A stretch of DNA of 40,225 nt from Phycisphaera sp. (GCA_028285385.1 JANQPR010000226.1:1-40225), one strand, 5' to 3'. Positions 1-9,011 are shown, numbered from the stretch's first letter. The notes: a model not told the origin generated them from the letters alone. Numbers and translations: made by a program.

Positions 1-972
1 CAGGTCGCCGGCGTTCTCCCGGCCCCGGGGCGCGAGGAAGTGCCCCCCCGGCGAGTGCGTGACCCGCCATGGCTCGTCGAGGGCGGTGACGAAGACGTAG
101 CAGACGTACCGCAGCCCGGTCGCCGTGCCGCGCACGCCGTGCGCGAGGTGGACCCAACCCGCGTCGGTCTTGATCGGCGGGGGGCCTTGCCCGTTCTTGA
201 CTTCTTTCACGGTGTGGTACGCGCGGCGATCAACGATGGTGGATTCGTCGGCGACGACGGCGTTGTCCAACGAGTCGCACAGGCCCCAACCGATCCCGCC
301 CCCCGAGCCGGCGCTGATGAAGCCGTCCTGCGGCCGGGTGTAGAGCGCGTACCGGCCGTCGACGAACTCGGGGTGCAGCACGACGTTGCGCTGCTGCGGC
401 GACGGCGTCTTGAGGTCCGGCAAACGCTCCCACGTCTTGAAGTCGGTGGTGCGACAGATCCCGCACTGCGCGACCGCGGCGCTGAGGTCCGGGTCGTCCG
501 GATCCTTGCGCTCGGTGCAGAAGAGGCCGTAGACGGTGCCGTCTTCGTGGGCGGTGAGCCGCATGTCGTAGACGTTGACGTCCGGGTCGCCGGTCTCGGG
601 CATGACAACGGGCTCGTCCCAGAGCTGGAAGCCCTCGGTGCCGTTGTCACTCTCGGCGACCGCGAAAAAACTCTTGCGATCGACGCCTTCGACACGGAGT
701 ACGAGCAGCACCTTGCCATCGACCTCGATCGCCCCGGTGTTGAACGCGGCGTTGACGCCGAGGCGTTCGAGCAACCGGGGGTTGGTCGCGGGGTTCAGGT
801 CGTATCGCCAGGCGATCGGGGCGTGCTCGGCGGTGACGACGGGGTGGGCGTACCGCTCGAACACGCCGTTGTCCCACGCCGGCTCGGCGGGGTTGGGTCG
901 GCCGATCAGCGCGGCGTGGCGGGCGGTCAGGCGGTCGAGGCGGTCACGAAACACGGCGGGTACGTCGGACAT
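1..972 (-). CDS. GH130 phosphorylase, 4-O-beta-mannosyl-glucose phosphorylase type (C-terminus beyond window)
   Basis: Reading leftward from the ATG at 972, 324 codons run without a stop to base 1, so the C-terminus lies outside the window (family members have about 390 residues). The protein matches the GH130_1 mannosyl-glucose phosphorylases closely: HAPIAWRYDLN (50-60), RVEGVDRKSFFAVAES (93-108), NVYDMRL (133-139), GLFCTERKDP, SPQQRNVVLHPEF and YTRPQDGF. These enzymes split beta-1,4-mannosyl-glucose with phosphate into mannose-1-phosphate and glucose in the cytoplasm; no signal peptide is seen. D136 sits where the family has its catalytic acid, and the QQRN Arg and LHPE His expected near phosphate are kept. 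The reading frame in the sense direction is GC3-rich as in neighbouring genes. No clear Shine-Dalgarno precedes the ATG. Family assignment is firm; exact substrate is inferred. Confidence 0.93.
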   Translation of the reverse strand, partial: MSDVPAVFRDRLDRLTARHAALIGRPNPAEPAWDNGVFERYAHPVVTAEHAPIAWRYDLNPATNPRLLERLGVNAAFNTGAIEVDGKVLLVLRVEGVDRKSFFAVAESDNGTEGFQLWDEPVVMPETGDPDVNVYDMRLTAHEDGTVYGLFCTERKDPDDPDLSAAVAQCGICRTTDFKTWERLPDLKTPSPQQRNVVLHPEFVDGRYALYTRPQDGFISAGSGGGIGWGLCDSLDNAVVADESTIVDRRAYHTVKEVKNGQGPPPIKTDAGWVHLAHGVRGTATGLRYVCYVFVTALDEPWRVTHSPGGHFLAPRGRENAGDL

Positions 973-1161
973 CTGGGCGTTGTAACGGATTCAAAAACCT
1001 TTCTGTTTGATGGGGTGCCGATCGGGCTTTATTCGGTTCGTGTGGGGGTTCCGGGCCGAGAATGCCCCGCTGCAGCGGCCTAAATCAGTGTTCAGTCGTT
1101 TCGAGCGCGTTTTTTACGTTCCGCGTAGCGGTTTGAACACAGTTCCGGTATGCTGCGGGTC

Positions 1162-1184
1162 GCGTCCGAGAACTGCTCGGACGC
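1162..1184 (+). promoter_or_regulatory. Hairpin in the leader of the cyclophilin gene
   Basis: A perfect 9-bp stem, GCGTCCGAG (1162-1170) with CTCGGACGC (1176-1184), closes a five-base loop 62 bases before the cyclophilin start. There is no T-run, so it is not a simple terminator. It could be a leader structure of the transcript or the end of the leader of an upstream RNA. A TATGCT box lies at 1149-1154 but lacks a convincing -35 at the right distance. Confidence 0.3.
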
Positions 1185-1246
1185 TGGCGGGACGCGATTA
1201 GAACCGCGTTCAGGGCGTCAGTTCAGCCGTACCGGAGAAGTGTGAG

Positions 1247-2137
1247 ATGAATCGTTTCTGGCTTTCGTCGCTGGCCATCGCCTCGGCCGGCTTGGGGTTG
1301 ATCGGGGTTCAGTCGGCCGACGCGGGCAGCATCGTCCGGTTCGACAGCGTGCTGGGCAGTTTCGACGTCGAGCTCTTCGACGAGGCGGCCCCGCTGCACG
1401 TCGCAAACTTCCTCGGCTACGTCGAACGCGGCGACTACAACAACGTGATCGTCCACCGCTCGGCCCCGGGCTTCGTCGTCCAGGCCGGCCGGTACATCGA
1501 CGACGGCACGCCCCGTGTCGAGCCCAACACCTTCCCCGAGGTGCCCAACGCCGGCACGGTTCAGAACGAGCCGGGTATCTCCAACACCCGCGGCACCATC
1601 GCCCTGGCCAAGCTCGGCGGAGACCCCAACTCCGGCTCGCGCGAGTTCTTCTTCAACGTCGCCGACAACAGCGCCAACCTCGACAGCCAGAACGGCGGGT
1701 TCACCGTCTTCGGCGAGGTGCTCGGCAACGGCATGCAGATCATCGACGCGATCAACGATCTCATGACGTTCGCGTTCGAGGCCCCCTTCGACGAGGCCCC
1801 GACCCGCAACTACACCGAGTCGCAGTTCCAGGCCTTCGAGCCCGTCGGCAGCAACGAGTTGGTCGTCTTCAACAGCGTCGAGCTTATCCAGGCCATGGAG
1901 GATGAAGACGACACGCCGATCGTCACCCCCGGTGAGGGCGACGACGAAACGCCAGATACCCCGACGCCCACCACGCCGGACGAAACGCCCGACACCAACG
2001 GCGGCAACGAGACGCCCGATACGAACGGCGACGACCCGCCCACCGACAACGGCCCGGTCGTGATCCCGACGCCATCGGCCTTCGCCGCCGGGTTGCTCGG
2101 CCTCGGCCTGCTCGGCCGCCGCCGCCGGCTCGCCTAA
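1247..2137 (+). CDS. Secreted cyclophilin-type peptidyl-prolyl isomerase with a PEP-CTERM-like tail
   Basis: The 296-residue protein starts with a signal peptide (about 1-25, LAIASAGLGLIGVQSADA). Residues about 27-205 form a bacterial cyclophilin domain: VIVHRSAPGFVVQAG carries the His-Arg, Phe and Gln of the active site, followed by GTIALAKLGGDPNSGSREFFFN and FTVFGEVLGNGMQIIDAI. Cyclophilins catalyse cis-trans isomerisation of Xaa-Pro bonds. A Thr/Pro/Asp linker with repeated ETPDT words (about 220-270) leads to PTPSAFAAGLLGLGLLG followed by RRRR, the arrangement of a short hydrophobic segment and Arg cluster used by exosortase-type sorting signals in planctomycetes. This suggests export and processing at the C-terminus. 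GGAGAAG precedes the ATG at good distance. A strong terminator follows, so the gene is probably monocistronic. Confidence 0.93.
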   Translation: MNRFWLSSLAIASAGLGLIGVQSADAGSIVRFDSVLGSFDVELFDEAAPLHVANFLGYVERGDYNNVIVHRSAPGFVVQAGRYIDDGTPRVEPNTFPEVPNAGTVQNEPGISNTRGTIALAKLGGDPNSGSREFFFNVADNSANLDSQNGGFTVFGEVLGNGMQIIDAINDLMTFAFEAPFDEAPTRNYTESQFQAFEPVGSNELVVFNSVELIQAMEDEDDTPIVTPGEGDDETPDTPTPTTPDETPDTNGGNETPDTNGDDPPTDNGPVVIPTPSAFAAGLLGLGLLGRRRRLA

Positions 2138-2162
2138 GCCGTGTGCCCAACTCGCTCCCCCG

Positions 2163-2190
2163 AACCCGCGCCGGTCGCGGGTTTTTTCTT
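2163..2190 (+). terminator. Rho-independent terminator after the cyclophilin gene
   Basis: AACCCGCG (2163-2170) pairs with CGCGGGTT (2176-2183) over a five-base loop, and the right arm runs straight into TTTTTTCTT (2182-2190). It begins 26 bases after the cyclophilin stop and separates it from the next gene. Confidence 0.85.
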
Positions 2191-2264
2191 GCCCGTGCCT
2201 CAACCCGGAAGCCCGGCGCTTCAGTGCAGCGTCCCGGTTGCGCACCCGCGCCTACCGTCCTTCC

Positions 2265-2795
2265 ATGAACACCCCCGCCCCCCGCGCCCTCATCTTCGTC
2301 GGCGACGACTACGAAGACCTCGAACTGCAGTACCCCCGCCTCCGTCTGCTCGAAGCGGGCTGCGCCGTCACCGTCGCGGGCCTCGATGCGCCCGGCACGA
2401 AGTACCACGGCAAGCACGGCTACCCGCAGGCCAGCGACGCGAAGATCGCCGATCTGAACGCCGACGACTTCGATACCCTCGTCGTGCCCGGCGGATGGAT
2501 GCCCGACAAGCTCCGCCGTTACGACGAGGTCAAGTCGATCACCAAAGCGATCGCCGACGCCGGCAAGCCGATCGCGTCCGTCTGCCATGGCCCGTGGATC
2601 GACATCTCCGCCGGCATTGTCAAGGGCGTGCACTACACCAGCACGCCGGGCCTCACCGATGACCTCACCAATGCCGGCGCCATCTGGCAAGACGCCGAGG
2701 TCGTCGTCGACGAGCAACACCGCCGCGTCAGCAGCCGCCGTCCCGACGACCTCCCCGCGTTCATGGCGGCGTTGCTCAAGATGCTCCACGCATGA
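2265..2795 (+). CDS. DJ-1/PfpI family protein
   Basis: The 176-residue protein has the DJ-1/PfpI flavodoxin-like fold. It shows RALIFVGDDYEDLELQYP at the N-terminus with the family's conserved Glu, then TLVVPGGWMPDKLR, and the nucleophile elbow ASVCHGPW with Cys107 followed by His108. Members act as Cys-dependent peptidases, deglycases or glyoxalases. This cysteine-histidine pair is typical of the PfpI/YhbO branch, where activity is often uncertain. No signal peptide is present, so it is cytoplasmic. The ATG at 2265 is preferred to the in-frame TTG at 2238 because the alignable region begins right after it. No obvious Shine-Dalgarno is seen. It sits alone between a terminator and a long non-coding stretch. 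Confidence 0.92.
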   Translation: MNTPAPRALIFVGDDYEDLELQYPRLRLLEAGCAVTVAGLDAPGTKYHGKHGYPQASDAKIADLNADDFDTLVVPGGWMPDKLRRYDEVKSITKAIADAGKPIASVCHGPWIDISAGIVKGVHYTSTPGLTDDLTNAGAIWQDAEVVVDEQHRRVSSRRPDDLPAFMAALLKMLHA

Positions 2796-3007
2796 ACCCG
2801 CGAGGCCCCGCCTTCCGCTGTTTCAAACCGCTCCAGCGCGGCCGAGTCGTGGACTTGCGTTGCGCGGGTTCGGGCAACCTCGTCTTCCCCGACGGTGGCC
2901 AACGCCCGCTCCAGGCCCGTCTGTCGAAGTACCAAAACAAGCCCCACGACGGCCACGGCTCCCACCATCAGGGCAAGCACAAACTCGGGTAGCGCTGTCG
3001 ATGCCAC
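2633..3007 (-). CDS. Doubtful small membrane protein overlapping the DJ-1 gene
   Basis: A GTG-started frame of 124 residues begins with ALPEFVLALMVGAVAVVGLVLVL, a credible single membrane segment at about 6-28, then a charged stretch GLERALATVGEDEVARTRATQ. From about residue 71 on it runs antisense through the end of the DJ-1 gene and looks like shadow sequence (Ser/Arg-rich). AAGGC lies just before the GTG. It could be a real short membrane protein with a late stop, a remnant whose true end was lost, or chance. No family was recognised. Confidence 0.27.
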   Translation of the reverse strand: MASTALPEFVLALMVGAVAVVGLVLVLRQTGLERALATVGEDEVARTRATQVHDSAALERFETAEGGASRVHAWSILSNAAMNAGRSSGRRLLTRRCCSSTTTSASCQMAPALVRSSVRPGVLV

Positions 3008-3611
3008 GACGCCTTGCTTTCAACCGCGCCGTGACTCGGTGCGGGGTTGTGCCGAGCCGTGACATGGGGAAGAAGCCTCTGAGAAACGATTTCGCGCCGT
3101 GGTGCGTTGTTCGCGTAACCGCCGTCCCAAGCCGGACTTGAACTACTGGGTCGCAGATGTTGTGGGGCATCTCCGGCTAAAACGAACCCAAGAATACATA
3201 AATTGTCTTGCTTGTTTTTGGCAATCTCTTCATGATGCATGAGCATTTCTGTACGGGGATCGCCATGCACGCTTCCGGACTCAAGACCCCTTCAGTGGGG
3301 CTACTCGCGGCGGGATTCCGGGCCTGTAAAGGATGGATTGCCTTGTCCCGGATTGGTTGGTCTGTGTGTGACCGGGGAGAGTCATGCGTTTGGCTTGACG
3401 ACCAGTGGCCACAGGTCTCCACCCTGGTGTTGACATCGAGGGTTAACAACCCGCCCACAAGCCCCTGCTTTCGCTTCAGCCGCGGTTTGGTCATCTTTCG
3501 TGCGCCGCCGGTGGGCTGCCGTCAATCACCGTGAGGGATCTCGTCTGTCGACAAAATCACCTCATATCACGTTCCGATCCCGTAGTCACCGCTTGCTGAG
3601 CAAGAACAATC
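3008..3611. other. Long spacer without a supported gene
   Basis: I see no convincing gene in this stretch. It is locally less GC-rich (notably about 3170-3260) than the flanks, and the short frames in it have no recognisable motif, membrane segment or good ribosome site. Two sequence details are present: a TTGACA box at 3430-3435 with no matching -10 at 16-18 bases, and the palindrome CTTGCTGAGCAAG at 3592-3604 just upstream of the lipoprotein start. The promoter of the lipoprotein operon should lie here. Confidence 0.5.
3592..3604 (+). promoter_or_regulatory. Short palindrome in front of the lipoprotein gene
   Basis: CTTGCT and AGCAAG form an inverted repeat around a single G, seven bases before the ATG at 3612. 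Its position would let a bound protein or a folded leader affect translation start. This is a possible operator only; the arms are short enough to arise by chance. Confidence 0.2.
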
Positions 3612-5468
3612 ATGCGTACAAGGCAAAAACTGACAACCTCGCTACTCCTGCTGGCTTGGTGCGCTGTCATCTCTATGCCGGGTTGCGCCGACGCGATGAA
3701 GCGCAGGCAGTTGGAAAAGGTCGCCAAGAACTGGTGCCTGACGATCCGCGCCAGCCAGGTGATCCCGGTCTATCCGTTGCGGGAAGACCTCTTGCCCGGC
3801 GACGTCTTCCTGGTCACGCGCCCGATCCAGGCCCAGCACAAGGAATATCTCAAACGGGGATTCCTGGCGCTGGATCAGCAGCAGACGCGCCTCATGAATC
3901 TGGATTACCCAGCCTTCTACAGCTCTTCCTATGGGACGCGGGGCAAGAACAATACCCCTTACCACTGGCAGTTTCCTCCGGACGGCGACCCGTCGACCAC
4001 CCAACGCGCGGCCGGCATCGGCAGTGGAAATGCGGGTTCGTCCCCGGACAGACACACCGACCCGACCGACTGGAACAAAGCCCCGCTTGCCGCGTTCCCG
4101 GCGTACACCTTCGAGGTGAGCAGCAGCGGCGGGATCGCCGCCGCGATCCCGATACAGGGGGTGCCCACCGCATTGAGCATGATGCAGACCGACAAGGCGT
4201 CCGGATCGGTCACCCTTTCAGACGCGTACACCTACGGCATGCCGTACGACATGCTGGACGATCGCGTCCGTACGTGGGCGGCGAGGCCTGATATCCAGAG
4301 GATGCTCAAATATCAGCAAGAAGCCGTGGCCAAGGGATCGGGCTGGGGCATGTTCTTCGACGACGTCCGCCGCGACCTGACCCCCAACGCCAACCCGCGG
4401 ACGGCTTACGTCCGCGTGATCTCGCGCGTGTACGTGGTCGGCAAGGTCCACGTCGTCCTGCTCAACGCCCGTAAGGGCAGTTTCAAAGCCGACGTCGGGG
4501 TCCCGAAGCAGCTCACCCTGCCCGAGGTGTCACTGCCCAACGTCAACGGCAAAACCCCGGGCGACACGGACGGGTCGGGGCAAGACGGGGCGGGCGCAGA
4601 CGACTTGAATCCTAACCAGCCCGAACCAGAACAGCCCGAGCCTGAGCAACCCGATGTGCCCGCGGTCGCCGACACGCCCTCACCCGAGACGCCGGCGACA
4701 GGAGGCACCGTCCCCGATAATAAGTCTGAGCTCACGGCCTATCAGAGCACACTTAAACAAGTCAGCGAAAGCGTCGGCGGTAGCGCGGAACTCGAGTGGG
4801 CCAGCAAAAGCTCGGTGGCGATGAATCAAACTTTCCGCCGGCCGCTGGTGGTCGGCTACCTGAGCTTCGACTACCCCGTGCTGAAAGGCGGGAGGCTCGG
4901 CTACCCGGTGGCCACGCTGAATCAGCTCGAATCGGGTGCTGCCGCCCAGACGCCGCTTTCACGAGAAGCGGTTCCGTACGAAGTCGCAGCGATCTCTCTG
5001 GAAACCGTCAGGTCGAGTTTAGAAGAGTTTTCTGCGTATGACGATAAAGCGAGCGATCATCTAGACGAGCTCGACGGATTTGCGAGAGAAGCAGTTACAT
5101 TCGATCTCGCCGGTCTCCCCGCAACATTCAGTTTTGTTCGGGCGGCAAATAAACTGAGGCTTGAATCGCCTGACGCCGTTTCGCGCCCCGTGGATTTCGG
5201 TCTGGTGACGACCCGGTGGGCGGAACTCCGAAATTCGGTGTCGGCGCTTGAGAACGCGAAGCCCTTGGCAGCTCAAAGCACTCTTGTGGTTGAGGATGCG
5301 CGAAGTGACAAGAGCACTCCCATCGCAGGCGACGACGTGCCGGCTTACCTCGATGAGTACTCGATGTTGTTCGAACACGTGGACCGCTCGCTGCGGACAG
5401 ACCGACGCGTGATCGATGCGGTTGATTATTACGTTGAACGGCTCCGTTTTGGAGGAAGCGATGATTGA
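3612..5468 (+). CDS. Uncharacterised outer-membrane-type lipoprotein, first gene of a coupled operon
   Basis: The 618-residue protein begins with a lipoprotein signal, basic residues then LLLLAWCAVI, and a lipobox SMPGC with Cys25. Residue +2 is Ala, so outer-membrane sorting is expected if Lol-like rules hold. After it come a conserved-looking segment WCLTIRASQVIPVYPL (41-56) and LPGDVFLVTRP (61-71), a mixed alpha/beta region to about 312, an acidic Pro/Glu/Gln linker with repeated QPEPE words (about 315-365), and a second region with TFRRPLVVGYLSFDYP (407-422) and likely helices after 440. I recognise no characterised family. LPGDVF suggests a protein displayed on the surface or periplasmic face, which is inference. 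The 3' third has lower GC and more A/T-ending codons than the neighbours. Its stop overlaps the next start. Confidence 0.85.
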   Translation: MRTRQKLTTSLLLLAWCAVISMPGCADAMKRRQLEKVAKNWCLTIRASQVIPVYPLREDLLPGDVFLVTRPIQAQHKEYLKRGFLALDQQQTRLMNLDYPAFYSSSYGTRGKNNTPYHWQFPPDGDPSTTQRAAGIGSGNAGSSPDRHTDPTDWNKAPLAAFPAYTFEVSSSGGIAAAIPIQGVPTALSMMQTDKASGSVTLSDAYTYGMPYDMLDDRVRTWAARPDIQRMLKYQQEAVAKGSGWGMFFDDVRRDLTPNANPRTAYVRVISRVYVVGKVHVVLLNARKGSFKADVGVPKQLTLPEVSLPNVNGKTPGDTDGSGQDGAGADDLNPNQPEPEQPEPEQPDVPAVADTPSPETPATGGTVPDNKSELTAYQSTLKQVSESVGGSAELEWASKSSVAMNQTFRRPLVVGYLSFDYPVLKGGRLGYPVATLNQLESGAAAQTPLSREAVPYEVAAISLETVRSSLEEFSAYDDKASDHLDELDGFAREAVTFDLAGLPATFSFVRAANKLRLESPDAVSRPVDFGLVTTRWAELRNSVSALENAKPLAAQSTLVVEDARSDKSTPIAGDDVPAYLDEYSMLFEHVDRSLRTDRRVIDAVDYYVERLRFGGSDD

Positions 5469-5679
5469 ACAGGAACTCGACCAACTCTTTCCTGAAGGCT
5501 TAGTGGCGAAGGTGGATGGCGCGGAAGGCCTTGAGGAACCCAACCCGCCAGGCACCGACGACCGCAAGCACTTGCGGCTTCGAAGGCTGCTTTGGTCCGG
5601 GCCGTGGAAGAGGCGCCGCTTCGAGATCATTGCTTGGGATGAAGAGGCGAAGTGTTGGCGGTGTTGGGAGCGGCAGTGA
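5461..5679 (+). CDS. Small charged protein translationally coupled to the lipoprotein
   Basis: This 72-residue protein starts at an ATG at 5461 that overlaps the lipoprotein stop (5466-5468), preceded by GGAGG at 5452-5456, the best ribosome site in this part of the window. The N-terminal half is acidic (MIEQELDQLFPEGL) and the C-terminal half basic and Trp-rich (RLRRLLWSGPWKRRRFE, then CWRCWERQ). No signal peptide or membrane segment is seen, so it is probably cytoplasmic even though its partner is a lipoprotein. Coupling implies matched expression with the lipoprotein. I do not recognise the family. Confidence 0.65.
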   Translation: MIEQELDQLFPEGLVAKVDGAEGLEEPNPPGTDDRKHLRLRRLLWSGPWKRRRFEIIAWDEEAKCWRCWERQ

Positions 5680-5879
5680 TGGCCAAGCGGCGGAGCCTGG
5701 CTCCGCTGATGGTGGCCCATGTCCCATATGAAGCCGGTGCAAACGCGATGACTGAGAGTTGTGGCTTTAAGACATATACCCCTGGTGCTTGGCCGTTAAG
5801 GCGATTTGCTGAACATGCTTTTAAGCGACACGGGATCGATTCTTCATGCAACCGATCACAACCCGTTGAAATCGATTAG
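5679..5879 (+). CDS. Possible third small gene of the lipoprotein operon
   Basis: An ATG at 5679 shares one base with the TGA of the previous gene (TGATG), with GGGAG at 5666-5670 as a possible ribosome site. It gives 66 residues beginning MAKRRSLAPLMVAHVPYEAG and ending PVEID. The overlapping stop-start supports translation by re-initiation, but there is no recognisable motif and composition is only mildly coding-like. It could be a real small protein or chance. Confidence 0.4.
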   Translation: MAKRRSLAPLMVAHVPYEAGANAMTESCGFKTYTPGAWPLRRFAEHAFKRHGIDSSCNRSQPVEID

Positions 5880-5974
5880 GTCATGTCGGCGGCGAGCGTT
5901 GCAAGTGATGTATCCAGCAATATCGATCTAAGGAAATGAGACAAGCAACCTGTTATTGAATTGTGAGGCACCCT

Positions 5975-6874
5975 ATGCCCCTCCGCGTCGCGACCTTCAA
6001 CGCCGAGAACCTCTTCGCCCGCTACCGATTCCGCAGCAACTTCGACCCCGACGATGGGTCGGGGTTCGGGGTCAACAACCTGGCGTTCGATCTCCAAGAC
6101 GACGACGCCAAGCGGCTCACCGGGCGGGCCGTCCGCGAGGTGGACGCCGACATCCTCTGCCTCCAGGAGGTCGAGAACCTGGCCGTGCTCGAGCGGTTCA
6201 ACTCCCGCTACCTGGGCGGCATGGGGTACACGCACCGGATGGTGGTGGACAGCCACGACCCGCGTTTCATCGACGTGGCGGTGCTCAGCCGGTACCCGTT
6301 CGCGTACGTCAACACGCACCGGCACGAGCGCAACGCCGCGAACACCACCTGGCTGTTCTCGCGCGACTGCCTGGAGGTGGACATCGACGTGGGCGGCACG
6401 ACGCTGTCGATCTACGCCAACCACCTCAAGTCGATGATGGGCGGGCGGGCGCAGACCCGGGCCCGGCGGGTCGAACAGGCCCAGCGCGTCCGCCAGATCG
6501 TCAACGGGTGGTGGTCGTCCTTGAGCTACGAGGGCAACTTCATCGTGCTTGGCGACCTCAACGACTACCCGCAAGGGCAGACCGGGATCGACGCGCTGCT
6601 GAACCACCCGCACTTGGTCAACGTGGTCAACCGCCTGCCGGCCAACCAGCGCTGGACGCACTACTGGGCCGGCGGGAACGAGTACCACCAGCTGGACTAC
6701 CTGCTGCTGTCCAAGATCCTGGCCGACACGAACCCCGGCCGGCCCGTCATCATGCGCCAGGGCATGCCCTATCGAGCGGATCGGTATACCGGCCCCCGCT
6801 TCAGCGACGTGGGCCACGACCGTCCCAAAGCGTCCGACCACGCGGTGCTCTACATGGACCTAGAGATGGCGTAG
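5975..6874 (+). CDS. Endonuclease/exonuclease/phosphatase-fold protein (cytoplasmic)
   Basis: The 299-residue protein has the DNase I-like EEP fold. Motifs in order: LRVATFNAENLF (3-14) with the metal-binding Asn, ILCLQEVEN (60-68) with the metal-ligand Glu65, YANHLKS, FIVLGDLNDYP with the Asp-x-Asn pair, HQLDYLLLS, and KASDHAVLYMDL with the catalytic Asp288-His289. All expected catalytic residues are present, so a Mg-dependent phosphodiesterase acting on nucleic acid, lipid or other phosphodiesters is likely; the substrate cannot be told. No signal peptide is seen. The ATG at 5975 is chosen over the GTG at 5963 because GAGG at 5965-5968 gives it a ribosome site. A second EEP gene with a lipoprotein signal lies at 27565-28560. 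Confidence 0.9.
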   Translation: MPLRVATFNAENLFARYRFRSNFDPDDGSGFGVNNLAFDLQDDDAKRLTGRAVREVDADILCLQEVENLAVLERFNSRYLGGMGYTHRMVVDSHDPRFIDVAVLSRYPFAYVNTHRHERNAANTTWLFSRDCLEVDIDVGGTTLSIYANHLKSMMGGRAQTRARRVEQAQRVRQIVNGWWSSLSYEGNFIVLGDLNDYPQGQTGIDALLNHPHLVNVVNRLPANQRWTHYWAGGNEYHQLDYLLLSKILADTNPGRPVIMRQGMPYRADRYTGPRFSDVGHDRPKASDHAVLYMDLEMA

Positions 6875-6920
6875 CCAGGCGCGGGGGCTGGTTGATACGT
6901 GCGCAGGTTTTGGCGAGTTT

Positions 6921-6951
6921 AAAAGTCCACGTTCATTTGGACGTGGGTTTT
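6921..6951. terminator. Bidirectional terminator between the EEP gene and atpD
   Basis: The bases AAAGTCCACGT (6922-6932) pair with ACGTGGGTTTT (6941-6951), an 11-bp stem with two G-T wobbles and an eight-base loop. The left arm is preceded by A's and the right arm ends in T's, so the hairpin can end transcripts from both sides. It lies between the convergent stops at 6874 and 6986. Confidence 0.75.
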
Positions 6952-6985
6952 AAGGGATTACGGTGCGAAACAACGTAGATTGAGC

Positions 6986-8461
<1,476 letters not shown>

Positions 8462-8550
8462 TCAGGGTCGGGGTACGGGTCGAGACGACCCGAAAGCGGG
8501 ACGCAGACCATAGCGAGGTGGGCTGGCGGCACCAAATCGATATTCACTTG

Positions 8551-8577
8551 CCGATATATCATAACACGATATATTGG
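8551..8577. promoter_or_regulatory. AT-rich dyad, likely PadR operator/promoter
   Basis: CCGATATAT (8551-8559) and ATATATTGG (8569-8577) form an inverted repeat with one mismatch over a nine-base spacer, nine bases before the padR ATG at 8586. It is a conspicuous AT island in GC-rich DNA. PadR-family regulators commonly bind paired ATAT-type half-sites and repress their own genes, so autoregulation is the natural reading; this is inference. The promoter of the divergent atpD is close enough to be affected. Confidence 0.55.
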
Positions 8578-8585
8578 TATTCGAC

Positions 8586-9011
8586 ATGCCCAGCCCCCGC
8601 GACACCTCGGCCTCTCCCGACGCCCGACTGGACGCGAAGTCCCGCCGGGACCTGCTGCATGGCTCACTCGACGTGCTCGTGCTCTCGGTTCTGGCCGACG
8701 GGCCGCAGTACGGCTACGCGATCCAGCGCAAGCTCCGCGACGCCGGCGACCACGACGTGAAGGCCGGGACGCTTTACCCGCTCCTGCACCGCATGGAGCA
8801 GGACGGCCTGGTCACGCCCAGCTGGGAGAAGACCACCGGCCGGCCGCGCAAGTGGTACGCCCTGAGCCCCACGGGCCAGAAGCGGCTCACCACCCGGGCC
8901 GCGGACTGGCAGGCGCTGCTGGCACGGATGCAGGCGGTGGTGCTGCCGGCGCTGCGTCAGGTCGCGGCGTACCCCGAGCTTCCTCGGGCATCGCAACCTT
9001 CAACCCCTTAG
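8586..9011 (+). CDS. PadR family transcriptional regulator
   Basis: The 141-residue protein has the PadR winged-helix domain: LLHGSLDVLVLSVLADGPQY at about 24-43, GYAIQRKLRD, the signature VKAGTLYPLLHRMEQDGLV, and the wing WEKTTGRPRKWYALSPTGQKRL. The C-terminal helix that usually forms the dimer is short and Ala-rich. PadR proteins are dimeric repressors that often control a membrane protein encoded next door. Here the next gene, 36 bases on, encodes a HAAS-domain membrane protein, the usual PadR partner. The ATG at 8586 is preferred to a TTG at 8574, which lies inside the operator-like dyad. Confidence 0.95.
   Translation: MPSPRDTSASPDARLDAKSRRDLLHGSLDVLVLSVLADGPQYGYAIQRKLRDAGDHDVKAGTLYPLLHRMEQDGLVTPSWEKTTGRPRKWYALSPTGQKRLTTRAADWQALLARMQAVVLPALRQVAAYPELPRASQPSTP

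Noticed and set aside
40-1083. A 347-codon + strand frame at the left edge
   Set aside because: The opposite strand encodes an unmistakable GH130 protein over the same bases.
3126-3160. A tRNA-like stretch (CCGGACTTGAACTACTGG) resembling a T-arm in reverse
   Set aside because: No acceptor stem, D-arm or anticodon arm can be paired around it on either strand.
3177-3534. Overlapping frames of about 105 codons on both strands in the long spacer
   Set aside because: Neither has a recognisable motif, ribosome site or membrane segment, and both have mixed codon use.
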